A stretch of DNA of 16,165 nt, taken from contig JASJFT010000426.1 in assembly GCA_030770425.1 (NCBI GenBank), positions 1 to 16,165 of the forward strand, given 5' to 3'. The notes beneath the pieces are model-generated. The model worked only from the letters and a program-made list of their open reading frames with translations, had not been told where the DNA came from and ran no database searches. The position numbers were made by a program, and so were the translations under genes. The stretch is from Darksidea phi (Eukaryota; Ascomycota; Dothideomycetes; Pleosporales; Lentitheciaceae). Positions 11,235-16,165 of this stretch are shown one piece after another. Numbering within the stretch: the first letter of the stretch is position 1; each line of letters opens with the position of its first letter.

Positions 11235-11502
11235 TATTATAGTCTATTCCCTAGGTAACCTAGTTATTTTACTTATTTCCTATTTCGATTAGTAGATTAG
11301 GTAATCCCGAGGATTAGCTTAATAGTTAGTTAGTTTATTTAGTACGCTAAGCCCTATTCGGGTATAAGAACCCTCTATTCTTATACCCTTATAGTACTAT
11401 CTTAGGATAGCTTTAATATACCGATTCTACTATTAGTTAATTAGAAGGCTACCTTAGCTATTATAACTCCTAGTTAATTATACTTAGTCCTAGGGTCTTA
11501 TA
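11235..11502 (+). repeat. 3' LTR of Z
   Basis: 268 bp, colinear with 3639-3906 and 14647-14914. It begins TATTATAG and ends TCTTATA. It is intermediate in mutation: at the site that reads CGCG in the 5' LTR it reads TACG (11343-11346), and the second copy reads TATA. It is followed directly by the ctcct target duplication. Confidence 0.9.
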
Positions 11503-11548
11503 CTCCTACTATTATAGTTAGCTATTCCTACCTATTGGATAGTTAAAG
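11503..11548. other. Short flank between Z and right LTR X, includes right target duplication (ctcct)
   Basis: These 46 bases were contiguous with 3638 before Z inserted; the duplication is 11503-11507. On the minus strand they lie upstream of the readable W gag, so they may hold its N-terminus or 5' untranslated region. One rare TG remains at 11536-11537. Confidence 0.55.
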
Positions 11549-11976
11549 TATTAAACGGGGTCCGGACCTAATAGGTTATTTAGCCTCGTTTAGAATTTAT
11601 ACTTAAGATAGGAAAGAAGGAGTTAGAATAAGTAGGTAATAGTTTAATTATATTAATAGGTAAGAATTAATCTAGATTCGAATTAACTATAAGAAAGAAA
11701 AACTATCTAGAAGATTCGTAGTTATTATATATTAATTTAGTTTCTATAGATCTATAGGCTCTATAGCTCTATCTTTTAATAGATCTACTAATCTATAAAT
11801 CCGTAGATTTATAGAATCTATATCTACTAAGGACTATAGATTTATAAATCTATTACGTAACTTTCTATTCTCTAATTATAAGGTCCGTATTATATTCCTC
11901 GTCGGAACCTATAATAGGTTCTACCTCGGGTATCTCTATTAGCTATCGTTCTATAGTTCGTATATAATTTATAATA
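11549..11976 (+). repeat. LTR X, right copy (plus strand)
   Basis: 428 bp, inverted relative to 510-934. It begins TATTAAACGGGG and ends AATTTATAATA, which before RIP gives TGTTA...TAACA. It is followed at once by readable RT, not by a primer-binding site and gag, so it is not acting as an ordinary 5' LTR of Y. The flanking 5-mers (taaag, ccttc) do not match. It keeps more CpG than the left copy. Its inner part holds several AGATCTATAAATC-like palindromes that could fold as hairpins. Confidence 0.75.
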
Positions 11977-14640
11977 CCTTCTATCTTTTACTAATAAGTT
12001 TTCGAAGTAGCTAGCTAGAAGAGCTATTTATTTACTCTTTAATCTATTCTTAGACTATAATTAAATATTACTTTATATAAATTTATAGAATAAGATAGCT
12101 TTTTAGATATTTATTAGATTAGTAAAATAGTATATTATTCTAATAAATATAACTAATTCGATAATAGTATTTTAAAGAGTAGTAATAAAGATTCTAAAGA
12201 AGTACTTCTCTAATATATTACTATTTATTAATAATATTATAGTAGCTAGTCCTTCTAGTACTTATAGTAAAGAAGAAGTATTACTAAAGATCTACTAATA
12301 TATATTTAAGTATATCTAAAAACTAGATATAATAATAGTAGATATTAAATACGTAGAAGTAATAGTATTAGATACTAAGTCCTATTAGAGAATCTTCTAA
12401 CTAGGTATTATAGGCTATAAAGTAGATATTAAAGGATAATTTCCTAATAGTAGTAAGATAGTAAAGATCTAGGACTAACTAGAATATAAAAATATTAAAG
12501 AAATTTAATAGTTTATTAGAATCTATATTTACTATTAGTAATAGATCTTTTACTTTTTCTTTAAGATAGAATCTTTATTCTAACTACTTTATAAGAATAC
12601 TAAATAGATATAAAAAGAGTCTTAAAGAGAAGTTATAAGAATTTTAAAAGTTAATATTATATTAGTACCTATATTAATAATACTTAATATTAAATTAAAA
12701 TACTAAGTCTATCTATATATAGATACTAGTTAATAAAATAGTAAAGTAATACTCGAATAGATTAGAAAGGATAACCTTTAATATTCTATTAGATTTAAAA
12801 GTATACTATAGTCTAAAACTAAATTAAAATAGTACTTTATTAAGTTAGAATATAAAAAAGTACTCTAGATATTAAAAAAGTTTAGTTTATATCTCTATAG
12901 TATCTAATTTACTATTAAGATAGATATTAATACCTTAATTACGTAGCTTAATTAATTATCTACTAATCTTCCTAGATTAGTAATAAATTAATAGCTTACT
13001 ATAATTCTACTTTAGGACTTTAAAATCTAATATAGGTCTAAGAAGAAGAATATAATTACTAATATCTTATTAAGATATTCTTAGCTAGAAGGATAAGTTT
13101 AACCCTAGGAAGAAGAGAAAGACTTAGAGCTATTTATAGACTATATTATTAATAAGTATAATAAATTAATAAGAGTCTTCTTTATTATTAATTTAAGAAT
13201 TCTTAATAATAGTTATTTAAATAAATTAGAAGAGATTATTTACTTCCTATATATAGTATATAAGCCCGATAGACTATTAAAAAGTAAGAAAAGAAGCTAG
13301 ATAAAAGTTATATAGACCTTCTTTATAAAAGATAACTACCTTTTTAAGAAGTTAACCTAGAATCTAGCTATCTAATAGATAGTTAATAATCCTAATATTT
13401 AGAAGGCTTTAGTATAGGAAGTTTATTAAGTACTATATTATTAGAATATTTAAGAAATATTTATAATAATTTAGTATTAGTTTTAGTAGAAGAACTAATT
13501 TTAAATAGTAATAAAAGAGCTTTAGAGCTACCTTAAGTATTAATAGAAGTAAGGTAATAGAATAGAAGAGATACTTAAGATTAGTAACCCTAGAGTTATA
13601 TAGAACTAATAAACTATTAATATTATCTATATATTTATTAGTAAAGAAGAAGTTTAGTTTCTTATAGTTATACGCGAATATCTATTAGAATAGATTAAAG
13701 CTAGAATACTAAAGAATACTATATCTAAAAATATTATAAAGTTTATCTATTAGAATATTATTTACTAATAGGGAGTATTTTTCTAACTAAGTATTAATAA
13801 AGGGTTTAAGAATAGGTTAGTAGTTAAAGTATTAATTAAGTACTATAGAATATATAGAATCTAGATATCTTTATATAATTTAAAGGTATAAGACTTAATT
13901 AAAAAAGATTACTAATTATTAGTTATTATATTAGCTAAACTACTAGACTACTAGTTAGAGAACCTACTATTAGTACTATAAACTAATAGAGTAATAATCC
14001 GACGCTTAACTAGGTATATATTAACTAAGCTAGTAATAAGAATTTAATCTATCCTACTAATTAAACTTAGTTTAGAATTATAGTAGATACTTTTATAAAA
14101 TAAAATAGTTTTAACCTCTAATTTACTTATACTTCGAGTAAAATAACTTAAATAAAAGGGTAAGAAGCTAGTAGAAATAATTAGTTATATTTAGTAGTAT
14201 AAACTTAATATAACTAATTAATAGAATTAAGTAAAGAGTAATTAGAGCGATTTAATAGTTAGAGATTTAATCCTTATTTAGAATACTATTAGAGCTAATA
14301 ATTAATTAGTAAAGTAAAAGTTTAATAATAGATAGCTAGAACCTTATTATATAATAGAGGTTAAAGTAGAATACTTATACTATAGATTCGTAGAGCTTAA
14401 TAGAACTCTATTTACTTATACTACGTATAGTAATCGGTTAAAGCGATTCTATTAGAAGGATTCTAATAATAAGATAATAGAAATACGGGGTAGACTAAAA
14501 GTAATTAAAGAGAATCTACTAATTAAAAATTATTATTTAATACTAAGAGCTCTAAGGTATAAAGAAGTTAAAGAGCTAGATAAAGAGTATCTAATAACGC
14601 GAGTATAGACTAATTATATAAAGTTTTCTATAATAAAAGT
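11977..14640 (+). pseudogene. Ty3/gypsy pol 3' half (RT-RNase H-integrase), RIP-destroyed, element Y
   Basis: A single plus-strand frame runs from LTR X to the Z copy. It opens inside RT (NKFSK.LARRAIYL..NLFLDYN), continues through the YxDD box reading F-I-N-N (12224-12235), and the RT C-terminal region (KIVKI.D.LEYKNIKEI, about 12455-12520). RNase H starts at YLYIDTS near 12710 and includes KVILE.IRKDN and TNLPRLVIN. Integrase shows the block LIVIREYLLE.IKARILKN, with the catalytic triad reading N (13619), N (13796) and K (13901). The integrase C-terminal domain (about 14260-14470) includes NR.LEPYYIIEVK and YSNRLKRFY. No chromodomain is seen. RT N-terminus, protease and gag are absent here but are present in W on the other strand. 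All stops are TAA or TAG, consistent with Q and W. Confidence 0.85.
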
Positions 14641-14646
14641 ACCCTT

Positions 14647-14914
14647 TATTATAGTCTATTCTCTAGGTAACCTAGTTATTTTACTTATTTCTTATTTTAG
14701 TTAGTAAATTAGATAATCCCGAGGATTAGTCTAATAGATAATTAGCTTATTTAGTATACTAAGTTCTATTTAGGTATAAGAACCCCCTATTCTTATACCC
14801 TTATAGTACTATTTTAGAATAGCTTTAATATACCGATTTTACTATTAGTTAATTAAAAAACTACCTTAGCTATTATAACTCTTAGTTAATTATACTTAGT
14901 TCTAGAATCTTATA
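14647..14914 (+). repeat. LTR of the second Z copy
   Basis: Begins TATTATAG and ends TCTTATA, and is the same length as both LTRs of the full-length element. At the CpG cluster it reads TATA (14755-14758), where the 5' and 3' LTRs of Z read CGCG and TACG. Confidence 0.9.
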
Positions 14915-15101
14915 TTATTCTAAGATCTCTAAATTTTAATCGAAGATAATAACTAAATATTAACCTTCTAAAATCCCTAGAGATCTATAGTACTTAGGGT
15001 AGATAGTACGTAGTACTCTTTTAGATAAGTCTTAAAACTAACTACTTCGAGCCCTAAGATTACTAGAATATCTAATACCTCTTTTAGAGAGAAGAAATCT
15101 A
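14647..15101 (+). mobile_element. Second, truncated copy of Z (LTR plus leader)
   Basis: A 268-bp LTR (14647-14914) is followed by about 187 bp matching the Z leader at 3907-4090, in the same orientation. Similarity stops near 15101, just before gag would begin. So this is a 5' fragment, truncated by deletion or by a later rearrangement. It inserted beyond the Y integrase. It is the most heavily mutated of the three LTR copies, with most CpG sites changed to TA. Confidence 0.85.
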
Positions 15102-16090
15102 ATATTCTTAATCTTTACCTTCGACTTTAGCTTTATAACTTAGTTATCTAATATCTTATTAATTACTATAAGAGGATAATTTCTATCTTTTATCTTAATA
15201 CTATTTACTTCTATTAATAATACTTTAATATTCTTAATTACTAATTACTCTTATAATATATAATAAAAAGTTATAATTTTCTCTAAATCCTTCTTCTTAA
15301 AAGCTAATAACCTATTATTAATAGTATTATTTACTATCTCGATAGTATTCGTATTACTACTAGTTACTAGGTAGTTCTTCTTTCTATTAAGCCCTTTTAT
15401 ATTAGTAAATAGTCTTATTAACTTTATATTAGTTACTCTATAATACTCTATTATCTAGAAAATAAAATACTTCTATATATTATTAAGAATAGTATAGAAT
15501 CTTTAACTATAAAGCTTTTTTTTATAAAAGTAAAATAACTATAGTACTATTCGAACTAGCTAGTTTCCTCGTTCTTCTTCTTATAATACTAGCTATTATT
15601 AAGAAACTTTTTCTATAAAAGATATTCTTAGATTTAATAGTTTATTAAGTTATAGATAATATATTCTACTTTCTAAAACTTTTAATTACTAATTATATAT
15701 ATATATCTATCTTTAGATTTTATATCTAATTATAAGAGCTTATATAGAATTTATTATTATATTTAAAATAAAGAATAGATTTAACTAGCTTATAGAAAAT
15801 ATAATAATAATTATTCTCTTATATAAATATTAATCGGATTATAGAGATACTCTATTACTAAGTATTAAATTACTATTAGATTAAAATTAATTTCTTTATA
15901 CTATTAATAAACTACTTAATCTAAGAATTAGATAATAGTTAAATAATTATTATTAACCTTTCTAATAGTATTATAGGCTTTTATTACTAAGAATATATAA
16001 ACTTAACTAAGTAGAAAAGCTACTACTTAGTATAAGCTTCGATCTTTCTACGTACTAGCTAGCTAGCTACTAGACTAGTATCTAGACTTA
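15102..16090 (-). pseudogene. Unrecognised RIP-mutated sequence with a possible minus-strand coding fossil
   Basis: This stretch is fully depleted of CA and TG like its neighbours. On the minus strand, 15254-15454 is open for 67 codons, although any former CAA, CAG or TGG would now be a stop. That frame contains TNIKGLNRKKNYLV and NNTINNRLLAFKKKDLEKII, and beyond one stop it continues IKVLLIEVNSIKIKDRNYP. The composition looks protein-like, but I cannot assign a family; a retrotransposon gag or a DNA transposase are both possible. No LTR or terminal repeat was recognised. The assignment as a gene relic is tentative. Confidence 0.3.
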
Positions 16091-16165
16091 GTTGTTATGC
16101 GTTGTACGTACCTTTATACGGGATCCGGGTTAGGGCCGATAGAACGTTTGTCGCACCGTTGGTTT
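16091..16165. other. Non-RIP flank at the right end
   Basis: CA and TG return suddenly: TG at 16093, 16098, 16103, 16149 and 16160, and CA at 16154, in about 73 bases. The GC content is also higher. This marks the edge of the mutated block. It is too short to assign a gene. The single TTAGGG at about 16130 is not an array and does not indicate a telomere. Confidence 0.65.

Larger units (their letters stand above)
3639..11502 (+). mobile_element. Full-length Ty3/gypsy chromovirus-type retrotransposon Z (RIP-mutated)
   Basis: This 7864-bp element has two 268-bp LTRs (3639-3906 and 11235-11502), a 5-bp target duplication, a leader, gag, and pol in the order protease, RT, RNase H, integrase, chromodomain. 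That order with a C-terminal chromodomain is diagnostic of the chromovirus branch of Ty3/gypsy (Metaviridae). It inserted into the W-side sequence, splitting 3638 from 11503. A second truncated copy starts at 14647. Coding frames are preserved over kilobases, but all coding regions are full of TAA/TAG made from Q and W codons. The element is dead; movement would have needed an intact relative elsewhere. Confidence 0.9.

Noticed and set aside
510..11976. The X inverted pair as terminal inverted repeats of a DNA transposon
   Set aside because: Each X carries LTR-type ends (TGTTA...TAACA before RIP), there is no transposase between them, and both abut truncated Ty3/gypsy RT. Rearranged LTRs fit better.
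116..16090. Calling the block a centromere
   Set aside because: AT-rich, RIP-mutated nested retrotransposons fit centromeres in some fungi, but also subtelomeres and other AT-rich islands. The sequence alone does not decide.
16128..16136. TTAGGG near the right end as a telomere
   Set aside because: There is only one unit and no tandem array.

Overview
The window looks like a block of silenced, nested LTR retrotransposons from a filamentous ascomycete (Pezizomycotina). Its composition is extreme. Between about 116 and 16090 I found by eye only eleven CA or TG dinucleotides, while TA is everywhere and CG, GC and CC persist. This is the signature of repeat-induced point mutation (RIP; CpA to TpA on both strands) driven almost to saturation. 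As a result ATG survives only once per strand and every CAA, CAG or TGG codon has become TAA or TAG. No gene is intact. Protein families are still readable because reading frames were kept and stops mostly stand for Q or W.

Layout. 1-115 is a C- and A-homopolymer contig end, probably artefactual. 116-509 is AT-rich with nothing recognised. 510-934 is LTR X on the minus strand. 935-3638 (minus) is the 5' half of a Ty3/gypsy element, here called W: gag with zinc knuckle, protease, and the start of reverse transcriptase. 3639-11502 is a full-length chromovirus-type Ty3/gypsy element, called Z: two 268-bp LTRs, a CTYCT target duplication, gag, a fossil -1 frameshift site, then protease, RT, RNase H, integrase and chromodomain, followed by in-frame 75-bp tandem repeats. 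11503-11548 is the continuation of the W-side flank. 11549-11976 is LTR X on the plus strand. 11977-14640 is the 3' half of a Ty3/gypsy pol, called Y: RT, RNase H, integrase. 14647-15101 is a second, truncated copy of Z (LTR plus leader). 15102-16090 is unrecognised RIP-mutated sequence with a possible minus-strand coding fossil. 16091-16165 abruptly regains CA and TG and is the edge of the mutated block.

History inferred. W and Y are complementary halves of one kind of pol gene, both cut by LTR X at nearly the same place in RT but lying in opposite orientations. That is what an inversion between inverted X copies would give. Z then inserted into the W side, Z copy 2 inserted after Y, and RIP erased everything. 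Catalytic residues were removed systematically (RT DD to NN, integrase DDE to NNK in Y, zinc-knuckle C and H to Y). Nothing here should be expressed as a functional protein; the region is plausibly heterochromatic. I did not find a new functional system. The most informative signals are the saturation and CpG gradient of the mutation, the fossil frameshift site, the in-frame repeats and the X-mediated rearrangement.
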